NCBI GenBank assembly: GCA_947476475.1
Contig: CANJQT010000012.1
Span: forward strand, 1-50,643
DNA: 50,643 nucleotides
Origin: Paracoccaceae bacterium
Lineage (GTDB): Bacteria; Pseudomonadota; Alphaproteobacteria; Rhodobacterales; Rhodobacteraceae
Reading direction: 5' to 3'
Shown here: positions 1-9,390 of the stretch, piece after piece
Layout of the letters: every line of letters begins with the position of its first letter
Position numbering within the stretch: the first letter of the stretch is position 1
Position numbers and translations under genes: made by a program
Notes under the pieces: model-generated
The model's input: only the letters and a program-made list of their open reading frames with translations
What the model was told of the DNA's origin: nothing
Databases searched by the model: none

Positions 1-1
1 G

Positions 2-271
2 ATCTTGCTCGATATTTGCGGCGGGCTGCCGTTCCTGATGTCGGTCAAACCGTCGGAACGCACGGAAATGTCGGCCGTCTACTCCAGCTTCCGCGATGTG
101 TCAGGGATCATCACGCCCGGCGTGGCATGGGTGGTCTTGCAGGTTTCTTCCCTGTCCGGCGTCTTTGCGGTGGCGGGCCTTGCCATGATGGTTGCGTTTC
201 TCATGGCAAATCAGTTGCACCCGCGTCTTGGTCAGAAACGCGGGGCACCGTCCCAGACCACAGCCGTCTAG
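2..271 (+). CDS. MFS transporter, C-terminal fragment (cut by window start)
   Basis: The reading frame is open from the first bases, so this is the 3' end of a gene that starts before the window; 89 residues are visible. The fragment has a hydrophobic segment, a cytoplasmic-loop-like stretch containing SVKPSERTEMSAVYSSFRD, and a last membrane helix (VFAVAGLAMMVAFLMAN) followed by a short charged tail. This pattern fits the last two helices of a major facilitator superfamily permease. The substrate cannot be told. Its TAG stop interlocks with the stop of the convergent acyl-CoA dehydrogenase gene. Confidence 0.6.
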   Translation: MLLDICGGLPFLMSVKPSERTEMSAVYSSFRDVSGIITPGVAWVVLQVSSLSGVFAVAGLAMMVAFLMANQLHPRLGQKRGAPSQTTAV

Positions 272-1932
272 TCCAACAGCCTCCGCGCGATCACTTGCGC
301 TTGAATCTCTGCCGCGCCTTCAAAGATATTCAGGATGCGCGCATCACAAAGAATCCGGCTGATCTGATATTCCAGCGCAAAGCCATTGCCGCCATGGATC
401 TGCAGCGCGTTGTCCGCAGCTGCCCAGGCCACCCGCGCGCCCAGCAGCTTTGCCATCCCCGCTTCAAGATCACAGCGCTTGTCGTGATCCTTCTGCCAAG
501 CAGAAAAATAGGTCAGCTGCCGCGCGACCATGATCTCTACCGCCATCATCGCCAGCTTGCCGGCCACGCGTGGAAACTCGATCAGGCTCTTGCCGAACTG
601 CTTCCTGTCCTCGGCATATTTCATCCCCACTTCCAGCGCCGATTGCGCGACACCGATCGCCCGCGCCGCCGTCTGGATACGCGCCGATTCAAAGGTCTGC
701 ATCAGTTGCTTGAAGCCCTGCCCCGGCACCCCACCCAAAAGGTTCTCGCCCTTCACCTTGAACCCGTCAAAGGCAAGCTCGTATTCCTTCATGCCGCGAT
801 AACCCAGCACCTCGATCTCGCCACCTGTCATGCCCGGCGTCGGGAAGGGCGCGTCGTCCGTGCCGGGGGTCTTTTCGGCCAGGAACATGGATAGGCCACG
901 ATAGTCGGTTGTGTCGGACTCGGTCCGCGCCAGCAGCGTCATCACATGGGTGCGCGCGGCATGGGTGATCCAGGTCTTGTTGCCCGTCACTTCCCAGTCC
1001 TCGCCGACCCGCACCGCACGGGTGCGCAGGCTACCAAGGTCTGATCCGGTATTCGGTTCGGTGAACACCGCCGTTGGCAGAATCTCGCCCGACGCCAACT
1101 TCGGCAACCAGTGCGCCTTCTGTTCCGGCGTGCCGCCACACAGAATCAGTTCCGCCGCGATCTCGGACCGCGTGCCAAGCGACCCCACCCCGATATAGCC
1201 ACGCGAAAGCTCTTCTGACACCACCACCATCGAAGCCTTCGACAGACCCAAGCCCCCGAATTCCTCTGGGATGGTCAGGCCGAAAACGCCCATGTCCGCC
1301 AGCTCTTCGATGATCCCCATCGGGATCAACTCGTCGCGCAGATGCCAGCCATGGGCATGCGGCACGACACGCTCTTCGGCAAACCGGCGGAACTGATCGC
1401 GGATCATCTCCAGCTCCTCCTCCAGCCCGCTCGCGCCGAAGGTCGCCCGCCCGTGATTGTCGCGCATAAGTTCGACCAGCCGCGCCCGCGCCGCCGGGCT
1501 GTTGCCGCCCGCGATCAGGCTGGCCGCCGGCCCTTCGGGAGCCCAGGCTACGCCCATGTCGGCAAGCCGCGCCACTTCGCCCTGGCTCATCGGAATTCCA
1601 CCGGCGATCTGGGCCAGATATTCGCCCGACCCGATCTGCAAAAGCAGCGCTTCCATCTCGCCAAACCGGCCCGTGTCCGACAGCCGCCCTGCCCAGGCGC
1701 TCATCTGCCGCAAGGCCTCAACATAGGTCGCCAGCCACGACAAGGCATGGGCTGCGAACTGATGCTCCTCCAGAAGCGCACCCGAAATCTTGCCATCGCG
1801 GCTGACCCGTGCCCGCACCTCTGACCGCGCCTGATCGAACAGGGCCTCGACCTGCGGCAGGGCGGCAGCCGTCAGGGCAAGAAGGTCGGGAAGAAGTGCG
1901 GTTTTCGGCATGCTAACCCCGTCGTGCGCCAT
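268..1932 (-). CDS. mcd: (2S)-methylsuccinyl-CoA dehydrogenase-type acyl-CoA dehydrogenase
   Basis: A 554-residue acyl-CoA dehydrogenase, longer than the usual 380-400 because of an N-terminal extension of about 150 residues. After that extension come the classic domains: FAD/substrate segments (TAVFTEPNTGSDLGSLRT, WITHAARTHVMTLLART), the helical C-terminal domain (ARAIGVAQSALE, ADNALQIHGGNGFA) and the ending FEGAAEIQAQVIARRLLD. This extension and length are known for Mcd of the ethylmalonyl-CoA pathway, which oxidises methylsuccinyl-CoA to mesaconyl-CoA and passes electrons to ETF. The ATG at 1932 is chosen because a GGAG lies 7 nt upstream; the ATG at 1911 is less well placed. The Mcd assignment is by architecture. 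Another long-chain or branched acyl-CoA dehydrogenase is possible. Confidence 0.78.
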   Translation of the reverse strand: MAHDGVSMPKTALLPDLLALTAAALPQVEALFDQARSEVRARVSRDGKISGALLEEHQFAAHALSWLATYVEALRQMSAWAGRLSDTGRFGEMEALLLQIGSGEYLAQIAGGIPMSQGEVARLADMGVAWAPEGPAASLIAGGNSPAARARLVELMRDNHGRATFGASGLEEELEMIRDQFRRFAEERVVPHAHGWHLRDELIPMGIIEELADMGVFGLTIPEEFGGLGLSKASMVVVSEELSRGYIGVGSLGTRSEIAAELILCGGTPEQKAHWLPKLASGEILPTAVFTEPNTGSDLGSLRTRAVRVGEDWEVTGNKTWITHAARTHVMTLLARTESDTTDYRGLSMFLAEKTPGTDDAPFPTPGMTGGEIEVLGYRGMKEYELAFDGFKVKGENLLGGVPGQGFKQLMQTFESARIQTAARAIGVAQSALEVGMKYAEDRKQFGKSLIEFPRVAGKLAMMAVEIMVARQLTYFSAWQKDHDKRCDLEAGMAKLLGARVAWAAADNALQIHGGNGFALEYQISRILCDARILNIFEGAAEIQAQVIARRLLD

Positions 1933-2095
1933 GAATCGGCTCCGTTTCTGCGTCCGCACTCTCCTAGGCCTTTCGCAGTTGCAGCGCAATATTAATTCGC
2001 CGTCAGCGCCATTTCAGATCGTTTGTGTCTCACCCGAATGACCCTGCCGCAGCTGACAAAAACCCGATATGGCTCCTCAGATCGCAGGAGATGTC

Positions 2096-2851
2096 ATGTT
2101 CGGCCTGGACCTCACCGCGCTGACGCTGGTCATCGCAATCACGTTCTTTGCGGGCTTCGTCAAAGGGGCCATCGGTTTCGCCATGCCGATGATCATGATG
2201 TCGACCTTCACCGCCTTCCTGCCCGGCCCGACGGCACTTGCACTGCTGATCCTGCCCACCTTTGCGACCAACATCGCCCAGGCCTTCCGCCAGGGTCCGG
2301 CCGAGGCTTGGGCAAGCGCGCGCCGCTTTCGCCTGCACATTTTCGCGGTGATCGCGGCTCTGGCCCTGTCATCCCAGTTCGTCACCGGCATCCCCAGGGC
2401 CGCCATGTCCGGCCTTCTTGGCGCGCCGATCCTCGGTTTTGCGCTCTGGCAACTTGCCGGGCGGCCCATGGCGATACGTATCGAACACCGCAACCGCGTG
2501 GAAATCATCCTTGGCCTGATCGGCGGGCTTTACGGCGGCATCTCCGGCATCTGGGGGCCACCGCTGATCGTCCTGCTTCTGTCACTTCACACCGAAAAAC
2601 GGGAAATGCTGCGCGTGCAGGGGGTGGTGTTCCTGATCGGGTCCGCCGGATTGTTCGCCGCCCACCTGACCTCGGGCGTTCTGAACGCCCAGACCCTGCC
2701 GCTGTCCGCACTCATCGTCATTCCGGCCCTGATCGGCAACCGCGCGGGCCTGGCGGTGCAAGACCGGCTCAACTCGCAGACCTTCCGCAGATGGACGTTG
2801 ATCCTGCTGGCGCTGACCGGGGCCAATCTGGTCAGGCAGACTTTCTTGTGA
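2096..2851 (+). CDS. TauE/SafE (DUF81) family membrane permease
   Basis: A 251-residue, very hydrophobic protein with about 7-8 predicted membrane helices. It starts with a helix followed by FFAGFVKGAIGFAMP, the signature-like first repeat of the TauE/SafE family, and has a second related segment IGGLYGGISGIWGPPLI in the middle. Members export or import small anions such as sulfite, sulfoacetate or other organosulfur compounds; the substrate here is unknown. AGGAG five bases before the ATG at 2096 decides that start over an in-frame ATG at 2069. It converges on pckA, with a palindromic intergenic repeat between them. Confidence 0.8.
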   Translation: MFGLDLTALTLVIAITFFAGFVKGAIGFAMPMIMMSTFTAFLPGPTALALLILPTFATNIAQAFRQGPAEAWASARRFRLHIFAVIAALALSSQFVTGIPRAAMSGLLGAPILGFALWQLAGRPMAIRIEHRNRVEIILGLIGGLYGGISGIWGPPLIVLLLSLHTEKREMLRVQGVVFLIGSAGLFAAHLTSGVLNAQTLPLSALIVIPALIGNRAGLAVQDRLNSQTFRRWTLILLALTGANLVRQTFL

Positions 2852-2857
2852 ACCCCG

Positions 2858-2917
2858 CCTTCGTTGTGGCGCAAATATCTTCGGAGGGCGCGAGGGGCAA
2901 ACGGCCCCCCGCTTCCG
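2858..2917. repeat. Intergenic palindromic repeat, copy C
   Basis: Sits directly after the TauE stop and before the pckA stop. It has the layout CTTCGTTGTGGCGCAAATAT, then a GC-rich hairpin GCGAGGGGC-aaacg-GCCCCCCGC. The same order (CTT..TTGGnCAAAATAnTC followed by a G-rich/C-rich hairpin) is seen at 10316-10370, and in the other or the same orientation at 46889-46940 and 49789-49840. Here it could also end transcription of the two convergent genes. Confidence 0.6.
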
Positions 2918-2923
2918 AACGCT

Positions 2924-4522
2924 TCAGCTGATTGCCGCCGCCTTCACGTCCGCATCGATAAACGGCACATATTGGGCAAAATTGTCGGCGAACATGTTCA
3001 CCAGCTTCTTGGCCTGCGCATCATAGGCGGCCTTGTCGGCCCAGGTCTGGCGTGGATCCAGCAAGACCGCGTCCACCCCCGCCACCGCGACCGGCACGTC
3101 AAACCCGAAACTCGGATCCTTGCGGAAGGTCGCTGCGTTCAGCGACCCGTCCAGCGCAGCTGTCAGAAGCGCGCGTGTGGCCTTGATCGGCATGCGCCGA
3201 CCGGTGCCAAAGGCACCACCGGTCCAGCCGGTATTGACCAGCCAGCAGGTTGCCCCGTGCCGCGCGATCTTTTCTTGCAAAAGCTTGCCATACACCTCGG
3301 GGCGGCGCGGCATGAAGGGCGCGCCGAAACAGGTCGAAAAAGTCGGGATCGGCTCGGTGACGCCCACTTCCGTTCCCGGCGTCTTTGAAGTGAAGCCCGA
3401 CAGGAAATGGTACATCGCCTGCGCCGAGGTCAGCCGCGCGATGGGCGGCAAAACCCCATAGGCGTCGCAGGTCAGCATGATCACATTCTTCGGATGGCCG
3501 CCCAGCGACGTCGCAGAAGCGTTAGAAATATAGTCCAGCGGATAGGCGCAGCGCATATTGTCGGTAATGGAATTGTCTTCGAAATCCAGATCGAACGTCT
3601 CCGGATCGAAAATCATGTTCTCGATCACCGTGCCGAATTTCTCGGTCGTCGCATAGATCTCCGGCTCCGCCTCGGGGCTGAGATCGATGGTCTTGGCATA
3701 GCAGCCGCCTTCGAAGTTGAAGGTGCCTTTTTCTGACCAACCGTGTTCGTCATCCCCGATCAGTACGCGTGTCGGATCAGCCGAAAGCGTGGTCTTTCCG
3801 GTGCCCGACAGGCCGAAGAAAACGGCAGCATCGTCGGGTTTGCCAATCGCGTGGTTGGCGGAACAATGCATCGCCATCACGCCCTTGCCGGGCAGGATGT
3901 AATTCAGAAGCGTGAAGACCGACTTCTTGTTTTCGCCTGCGTAAGCCGTGTTGGCGATCAGGATCAGTTTCTTGTCGAAATTCAGCGCGATCACGGTTTC
4001 CGACCGGCAACCATGGCGCGCAGGGTCGGCCTTGAACGACGGGCAGTTGATGATTGTGAATTCGGGCGCAAATTCATCCAGCTCGGCCACCGAAGGACGA
4101 CGCAACAGATGGCGGATGAACAGCCCGTGCCAGGCCAGTTCCGTCACCACCCGCACATCCAGCCTGTGTTCCGGGTCGGCTCCGCCGAACAGGTCCTGCA
4201 CGAAATAGTCACGCCCCTGCATGTGGGCCAGCATGTCGGCATGCAGCCGGTCAAAGGCCGCAGGTTCCATTGGCTTGTTGTTTTCCCACCAGATGGTCTC
4301 TTCGACCGATGGGGTGCGGACCACGAACTTGTCCTTGGGCGAGCGGCCCGTGTGTTTGCCGGTTGTCACCAGGAACGAACCGCCCTTGCCCAGCGTGCCT
4401 TCTGACCGTTTCAGCGCCTCTTCGATCAGCGCGGGTTCCCGCAGGTTGTAATACACCCGGCCAAGTCCGCAGATCCCTTGCTCGTCCAGCCTGTTCGCGG
4501 GGTTCACACGTCCTGTCGTCAT
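2924..4522 (-). CDS. pckA: Phosphoenolpyruvate carboxykinase (ATP)
   Basis: 532 residues, the normal length for the ATP-dependent enzyme, which turns oxaloacetate plus ATP into PEP and CO2 as the entry step of gluconeogenesis. Visible motifs are [14 protein letters not shown] near the N-terminus, the P-loop [14 protein letters not shown], the metal-binding GDDEHGW, and [12 protein letters not shown]. The ATG at 4522 is preceded by AGGAG seven bases away, so the upstream in-frame ATG at 4549 is not used. It is divergent from chvI. In related alphaproteobacteria (Sinorhizobium, Agrobacterium) the same arrangement exists and ChvI affects pckA expression. Confidence 0.97.
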   Translation of the reverse strand: MTTGRVNPANRLDEQGICGLGRVYYNLREPALIEEALKRSEGTLGKGGSFLVTTGKHTGRSPKDKFVVRTPSVEETIWWENNKPMEPAAFDRLHADMLAHMQGRDYFVQDLFGGADPEHRLDVRVVTELAWHGLFIRHLLRRPSVAELDEFAPEFTIINCPSFKADPARHGCRSETVIALNFDKKLILIANTAYAGENKKSVFTLLNYILPGKGVMAMHCSANHAIGKPDDAAVFFGLSGTGKTTLSADPTRVLIGDDEHGWSEKGTFNFEGGCYAKTIDLSPEAEPEIYATTEKFGTVIENMIFDPETFDLDFEDNSITDNMRCAYPLDYISNASATSLGGHPKNVIMLTCDAYGVLPPIARLTSAQAMYHFLSGFTSKTPGTEVGVTEPIPTFSTCFGAPFMPRRPEVYGKLLQEKIARHGATCWLVNTGWTGGAFGTGRRMPIKATRALLTAALDGSLNAATFRKDPSFGFDVPVAVAGVDAVLLDPRQTWADKAAYDAQAKKLVNMFADNFAQYVPFIDADVKAAAIS

Positions 4523-4894
4523 TCGCCAGCTCCTGACGCCGCGAAACACGGCGCAAATAGGTTACGGACCATCCAGTCTTCCCCCCATGGCCAAAACGGG
4601 GGACAAATGGTCGCAAATCATCAATTGCCGCTCCATTACAGCACGCTATCATCTTGAACCAGAACGGTTTGTCGCCGTTAGCGCCACCATCGGCGGTTTA
4701 GCGCAACCAATGTGCGCCCACTGGTTTCCGATAGGATACACTGACCCGAAGTGAGGCAAATTAGTCGAACTTCCGCAATTTTTGCCCTAACGGCTTCACG
4801 TTGCACGAGCGATTCGCAGTTATCGGTTGATTCCGCAGGCGGAAGATCGGAAACTGCTGCGAAAATAAGACCGAGCAGAAGAGGGTACCCGGTT
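4523..4894. promoter_or_regulatory. Divergent pckA-chvI control region with tandem direct repeats
   Basis: A 372-base non-coding stretch between the divergent pckA and chvI starts. It contains two near-identical 11-mers, TTAGCGCCACC at 4678-4688 and TTAGCGCAACC at 4698-4708, exactly 20 bp apart (about two helical turns). That is the spacing expected for a response-regulator dimer or tandem binding on one DNA face. No clear coding sequence or terminator is visible in the stretch. Which regulator binds is not known; ChvI itself is the obvious candidate by position. Confidence 0.45.
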
Positions 4895-5596
4895 ATGTCG
4901 CGGATTGCGCTGGTAGATGACGACAGGAATATCCTGACTTCCGTGTCCATGACACTTGAAGCCGAAGGTTTCGAAGTTGAAACATACAATGATGGCCAGT
5001 CGGCGCTTGATGCGTTCACCAAACGCATGCCCGACATGGCCGTGCTGGACATCAAGATGCCCCGCATGGACGGGATGGACCTGTTGCAGCGCCTCCGGCA
5101 GAAAACCTCGATGCCGGTGATCTTCCTGACATCGAAAGATGACGAGATTGACGAAGTTCTTGGCCTGCGCATGGGGGCTGATGACTACGTCAAGAAGCCA
5201 TTCTCGCAGCGACTGCTGGTCGAACGGATCCGTGCGCTTCTGCGCCGTCAGGATGCGATTGCCACGGGCGAAGTGGCCACCACCGAAGAAACCAAAATCA
5301 TGACGCGCGGCTTCCTGACGATGGATCCCCTGCGCCATTCGGTTAGCTGGAAGGGGCGCGACGTCGCACTGACCGTGACCGAATTCCTGCTGTTACAGGC
5401 ACTGGCACAGCGTCCCGGTTTTGTAAAAAGCCGCGATCAACTGATGGATGTCGCCTATGATGATCAGGTCTATGTGGACGACCGCACCATCGACAGCCAT
5501 ATCAAGCGCTTGCGCAAGAAGATGCGGATGGTGGATGACGATTTCGGCGCTATCGAAACCCTTTATGGTATCGGTTATCGCTACAACGAAGAATGA
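4895..5596 (+). CDS. chvI: DNA-binding response regulator ChvI
   Basis: A 233-residue OmpR-type regulator. The receiver domain has the acidic pair at DDD 8-10, the phospho-acceptor Asp52 in VLDIKMP, T79/S80 and Lys101 in KKPF. The C-terminal winged helix ends with [14 protein letters not shown] and YGIGYRY. The first residues ([19 protein letters not shown]) match the ChvI family. The reading frame is open further upstream, but the ATG at 4895 gives the family start and has GAGG about ten bases before it. It overlaps chvG by ATGA, so the two are translationally coupled. The system controls envelope, acid and host-related responses in alphaproteobacteria. Confidence 0.95.
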   Translation: MSRIALVDDDRNILTSVSMTLEAEGFEVETYNDGQSALDAFTKRMPDMAVLDIKMPRMDGMDLLQRLRQKTSMPVIFLTSKDDEIDEVLGLRMGADDYVKKPFSQRLLVERIRALLRRQDAIATGEVATTEETKIMTRGFLTMDPLRHSVSWKGRDVALTVTEFLLLQALAQRPGFVKSRDQLMDVAYDDQVYVDDRTIDSHIKRLRKKMRMVDDDFGAIETLYGIGYRYNEE

Positions 5597-7320
5597 CCCT
5601 CTTCCCGAGGATGAACGTGCGCAGCAAAGCGTCTGACAGGGCGGAACTTGTCCTTGGCGAAGACTGGGTCGCGCCAGAGGGCGTTGTCGATTCCGAACTG
5701 CGCGCCGGGCGTCAGCGCCGGGGTTACATTTCGCTGAACCGTTCGCCACTGGCGCGCAAGATCATCACCTTCAACCTGTTGGCGATGATCGTTCTGGTAG
5801 CGGGGGTCCTGTACCTTAACCCGTTCCGCAACAGTTTGGTGGTTCAGCGCGAAACCGGTCTGGTCGCCGAAGCGCAACTGATAGCCGATGTGTTCGAGGC
5901 CCAGCTTGAAGGCGCGGGTCCGGTCAATTTCGCCACAGGCGACGGGATCGACGTGCAATCAACCACCGCCGGGCTGGAATTGCCCCCAGGGGTCGAACTG
6001 CTGATCTATGACGCGACGGGCCAGCTCATTGCCACTTCCGTTGGTATGCCACGCGCACCGCAGGAAGAAATCGCCAGCCTGCGCCGGGACGAACGTTCAA
6101 CCGTCATCACCGACCTTCTGAACAAGCTTTGGGAAGGGATCGCGGCCCTTCTTGCCCCGGTGAATCGCGCCGAAGTCGCGCCGCGCCCCGAAGACATGGC
6201 CAAGGATCTGATCGCCGGTGCCGTCGGCGGCGTGACCCAGGTTCATACCGGCCGCGATGAACATGGCGAATCGACTTTCACCGTCGCCACCCCGATCCGC
6301 CAGAACGGGCGTGTTGTCGGCGTTGCCGCTGTGGCGTCATACGCTGGCGAAATCAACGCTCTTGTGCGGGTCGAACGCGAACAGGTGCTGCAGATGTTCG
6401 TTGTGGCGATTATCGTGTCGATCGGCCTCAGCCTCGTGCTGGCCTCGACCATCGCCAACCCGCTGTCCGATCTGGCTGCAGCCGCCGAACTCGGGCGCGA
6501 CAAGAACGCACGCAAGATGTCACCCTCGCGGGTGCGCATCCCCGACCTGACCGCCCGGCCTGACGAAATCGGCCGCCTGTCTGGCGCCATGCGCGGCATG
6601 GTTGCCGCCCTCTATGAACGGATCGAGTCGAACGAACAGTTCGCAGCCGACGTGGCGCACGAAATCAAGAACCCGCTGGCCAGCCTCCGGTCGGCCGTTG
6701 GAACCTTGCGCGTGGCCAAGCGCGACGATCAGCGCGAAAAACTGCTGGATGTCATCGACCATGACGTGCGGCGGCTGGACCGGTTGGTCAGCGACATCTC
6801 CAATGCCTCGCGGCTCGACAGTGAACTGGTGAAGGAAGAGGAAGAAAACTTCAACCTTCTGAAAATGCTTGGCAATCTAAGTGAATATCTGGGCCAGGAA
6901 GCCAAATCCAAGGGCGTAGACTTCATCACCGACCTTCCCGCCGAACCCATCGAGATCGTTGGGCTTGAAGCGCGGCTGGCGCAGGTGTTTGTCAACCTCA
7001 TCTCCAACGCCATTTCCTTCTGCGCCGAAGGCGATGCTGTCCGCATCTGGGCGCGGCAGCGCGAAAGCCGGGTTCTGGTGGTGGTAGAAGACACCGGCCC
7101 CGGAATACCCGACCAGTCGCTCAGTAATATCTTCAAGCGCTTCTATTCCGAACGCCCGCCCGGGCAATTTGGCGAACATTCTGGCCTTGGCCTAGCCATC
7201 TCGAAGCAGATCATCGAAGCGCATGGTGGCGTCATCTGGGCCGAAAACATCCGCCCGACGGATGCAGACATCACCTCTGAACCGCTGGGTGCGCGGTTCG
7301 TGGTCGGCCTTCCCATTTGA
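5593..7320 (+). CDS. chvG: Sensor histidine kinase ChvG (ExoS)
   Basis: 575 residues. A cytoplasmic N-terminal tail is followed by a membrane helix at about 57-76 ([18 protein letters not shown]), a periplasmic sensor region to about 265, a second helix ([18 protein letters not shown]), a HAMP linker, the dimerisation/phosphotransfer box [14 protein letters not shown] with the phosphorylated His, an N box ([13 protein letters not shown]), G1 (VEDTGPGIP) and G2 ([12 protein letters not shown]). In other alphaproteobacteria the periplasmic part binds the inhibitor ExoR; no exoR is in this window. The start overlaps the chvI stop (ATGA). An ATG at 5611 is an alternative. Confidence 0.94.
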   Translation: MTLFPRMNVRSKASDRAELVLGEDWVAPEGVVDSELRAGRQRRGYISLNRSPLARKIITFNLLAMIVLVAGVLYLNPFRNSLVVQRETGLVAEAQLIADVFEAQLEGAGPVNFATGDGIDVQSTTAGLELPPGVELLIYDATGQLIATSVGMPRAPQEEIASLRRDERSTVITDLLNKLWEGIAALLAPVNRAEVAPRPEDMAKDLIAGAVGGVTQVHTGRDEHGESTFTVATPIRQNGRVVGVAAVASYAGEINALVRVEREQVLQMFVVAIIVSIGLSLVLASTIANPLSDLAAAAELGRDKNARKMSPSRVRIPDLTARPDEIGRLSGAMRGMVAALYERIESNEQFAADVAHEIKNPLASLRSAVGTLRVAKRDDQREKLLDVIDHDVRRLDRLVSDISNASRLDSELVKEEEENFNLLKMLGNLSEYLGQEAKSKGVDFITDLPAEPIEIVGLEARLAQVFVNLISNAISFCAEGDAVRIWARQRESRVLVVVEDTGPGIPDQSLSNIFKRFYSERPPGQFGEHSGLGLAISKQIIEAHGGVIWAENIRPTDADITSEPLGARFVVGLPI

Positions 7321-7751
7321 CCAGCCTGCCGCCTGCCAATCAGCTTGTCCACGCGACATGCGTTGCACTTGACGGGCGTGGGCTGTTGCTTGTCGGTCCC
7401 TCTGGTGCCGGAAAATCCAGTCTGGCGCTGCAACTCATGGCGCTTGGCGCTCGCCTGGTCTCGGATGATCAGACCCTGATCAGCCTGCGTGACGGTCATC
7501 TGTGGGGCGCCGCCCCCCCATCGCTTGCCGGAAAGATCGAAGCGCGCGGCATTGGCATTCTGGCCGTAGAACACCTGCCCGCAGCGCCGCTTGCACTTGT
7601 TGCCGATCTGGGCCGCACCGAAACGGACCGGCTGCCCCCCGAACGGACAATCACCTTTTTTGACATTTCCCTCCCTTGCCTTCACAGGTCCGACAGCGCA
7701 CATTTTCCGGCAGGCATCTTGCACTACCTAAGGGCGGGGCGCATCGCCTGA
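7317..7751 (+). CDS. hprK: HPr kinase/phosphorylase, short form
   Basis: 144 residues, only the catalytic domain of the Gram-positive enzyme; the N-terminal half is absent, as is normal for alphaproteobacterial HprK. It contains the P-loop [10 protein letters not shown], the catalytic LVSDDQ segment and the family signature [11 protein letters not shown]. It should phosphorylate and dephosphorylate Ser46 of the HPr encoded four genes on. The start codon is TTG, overlapping the chvG stop as TTGA; no nearby ATG gives a complete domain. The coupling to ChvGI places PTS phosphorylation in one transcription unit with envelope sensing. Confidence 0.92.
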   Translation: MTSLPPANQLVHATCVALDGRGLLLVGPSGAGKSSLALQLMALGARLVSDDQTLISLRDGHLWGAAPPSLAGKIEARGIGILAVEHLPAAPLALVADLGRTETDRLPPERTITFFDISLPCLHRSDSAHFPAGILHYLRAGRIA

Positions 7752-7771
7752 ACGAGGGACGACAAGAGGCA

Positions 7772-8701
7772 ATGAAACAGGCAATGCTCGCCGGACCACA
7801 GGAACGGTCCCATCGCATCATCCTTGTTACCGGCCCTTCCGGTGCCGGCAGAGGAACTGCGATCCGCGCGCTGGAGGATCTGGGCTACGAGCCGATCGAC
7901 AATCTGCCGCTCAGCCTTGTGCCGCGCCTGTTCGACGGCCCCCCGCTTGATCGGCCGGTCGCGCTTGGCATTGACGTGCGTAACCGCGAATTCTCGGTCA
8001 ACGCAATGATCGAACTGGTCGATGAATTGACCCGCCGCCCCGATGTGGAAGCCGAACTGCTGTTCCTGGACTGCCAGCCCGGCGAACTTCTGCGCCGCTA
8101 TGGCGAAACCCGCCGCCGCCACCCGTTTATCGCCGCCCCCACCCCAGAGGCAGCGGTCGAACGAGAGATCGAACTTCTGATGCCGATCCGCGTTCGCGCC
8201 GATCTTCTGATCGACACGACCGATCTTTCGCCCCACGATCTAAAGGCAGAAGTCGGCAACTGGGCGCAAACCGGCACCACAGAACGGCTGGCGGTATCGA
8301 TCCATTCCTTTTCCTACAAACGCGGTGTGCCGCGCGGGCTCGATATGCTGTTTGATTGCCGCTTCCTGCGCAATCCGCACTGGAATCCGGACCTGCGCCC
8401 GGGCGACGGGCGTGACGCGGACGTTGCCGCCTATGTCGAAAGTGACCCACGTTACGTCACTTTCTTCGAAATGACCCGCGATCTTCTGCTTTTCCTGTTG
8501 CCAGCGCAGGTCGATGAGGGCAAGAGCCACGTCGCGATCGGCTTTGGCTGCACCGGCGGGCAACACCGATCGGTTCTGATGGCAGAAAACATGGCCAAGG
8601 CGCTTGCGGTCGCGGGCTGGCAGGTGTCTATAAGGCATCGGGAACTGGAACGACGAATGACGTTTGGGGCATCCAAGAACCTGCAGGGTGGCGCGGTTTG
8701 A
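7772..8701 (+). CDS. rapZ: RNase adapter / nucleotide-binding protein RapZ (YvcJ)
   Basis: 309 residues. The N-terminal P-loop domain begins [20 protein letters not shown], with Arg where the usual Walker A has Lys, followed by IDNLP typical of the family. The C-terminal domain carries [23 protein letters not shown] and GCTGGQHRS, both RapZ signatures. In enterobacteria RapZ guides RNase E to the GlmZ sRNA and senses glucosamine-6-P; in alphaproteobacteria the role is less clear. The ATG at 7772 has an AGAGG only 2 nt away, so the ATG at 7784 is a real alternative. It ends TTGA, overlapping the next gene. Confidence 0.9.
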   Translation: MKQAMLAGPQERSHRIILVTGPSGAGRGTAIRALEDLGYEPIDNLPLSLVPRLFDGPPLDRPVALGIDVRNREFSVNAMIELVDELTRRPDVEAELLFLDCQPGELLRRYGETRRRHPFIAAPTPEAAVEREIELLMPIRVRADLLIDTTDLSPHDLKAEVGNWAQTGTTERLAVSIHSFSYKRGVPRGLDMLFDCRFLRNPHWNPDLRPGDGRDADVAAYVESDPRYVTFFEMTRDLLLFLLPAQVDEGKSHVAIGFGCTGGQHRSVLMAENMAKALAVAGWQVSIRHRELERRMTFGASKNLQGGAV

Positions 8702-9099
8702 TAGGGATAGTAATCGTCGCGCACGGCGGATTGGCCAAGGAATACCTTGCAGCCGTCGAACATGTCGTGGGTCGGCAAACCGGCATCCGCGCGATTGCGA
8801 TCGAAGAAGACCATGACCGCAGCCTGAAGCAGGAAGAAATCATGGCGGCAGCCGACTCTGTCGACACTGGCGATGGCGTCGTCGTTGTCACCGACATGTT
8901 TGGCGGTTCACCGTCGAACCTTTCGCTCAAGGCCTGCGTCGCGGGGGACCGTCAGATCATTTATGGTGCAAACCTTCCGATGTTGATCAAACTTGCAAAA
9001 TCGCGCAGCCTGCCCGTGCCCGAGGCCGTGACATCGGCGCTTGAAGCAGGCAGGAAGTATATCAACAGTTACGTCGGAACGGGGCAGGGCAGCCAATGA
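8698..9099 (+). CDS. PTS EIIA component, mannose type
   Basis: 133 residues with the mannose-family EIIA fold. It begins [13 protein letters not shown], where His9 is the expected phospho-site, followed by [11 protein letters not shown], the other conserved motif. No EIIB, EIIC or EIID lies nearby, so it is most likely regulatory and not part of a sugar importer. It takes phosphate from the HPr encoded next. The start is TTG, overlapping the rapZ stop (TTGA), and its own stop overlaps the HPr start (ATGA), so production of all three is coupled. Confidence 0.92.
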   Translation: MIGIVIVAHGGLAKEYLAAVEHVVGRQTGIRAIAIEEDHDRSLKQEEIMAAADSVDTGDGVVVVTDMFGGSPSNLSLKACVAGDRQIIYGANLPMLIKLAKSRSLPVPEAVTSALEAGRKYINSYVGTGQGSQ

Positions 9100-9365
9100 C
9101 CGCAATGGTTCTGAACATCATTAACGAAAAGGGCCTGCACGCGCGTGCATCCGCCAAATTCGTCGAAGTCGTCGAAGCCCACGATGCCTCGGCGAAAGTC
9201 GAGAAAGACGGGATGAGCGTTTCGGGCGATTCCATCATGGGGCTTTTGATGCTTGCCGCATCGAAAGGCACCACCATCTCTGTGTCAACTGAGGGGCCAC
9301 AGGCCGAAAGCCTCGCCCAGGCTCTGCGCGTCCTTGTCGACAGTCGGTTCGGCGAAGAGTGCTAA
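9096..9365 (+). CDS. ptsH: Phosphocarrier protein HPr
   Basis: 89 residues. The active-site His15 lies in EKGLHARASAKF and the regulatory Ser46 in SVSGDSIMGLLML, both at canonical positions. This shows the protein can be a substrate of both EI (His) and HprK (Ser). Enzyme I is not in the window. The ATGA overlap with the EIIA gene fixes the start. It closes the core hprK-rapZ-EIIA-HPr regulatory block; the acyltransferase starts 25 bases further on. Confidence 0.96.
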   Translation: MTAMVLNIINEKGLHARASAKFVEVVEAHDASAKVEKDGMSVSGDSIMGLLMLAASKGTTISVSTEGPQAESLAQALRVLVDSRFGEEC

Positions 9366-9390
9366 GCCAATTTGGCGACAGGGGGCTTGC

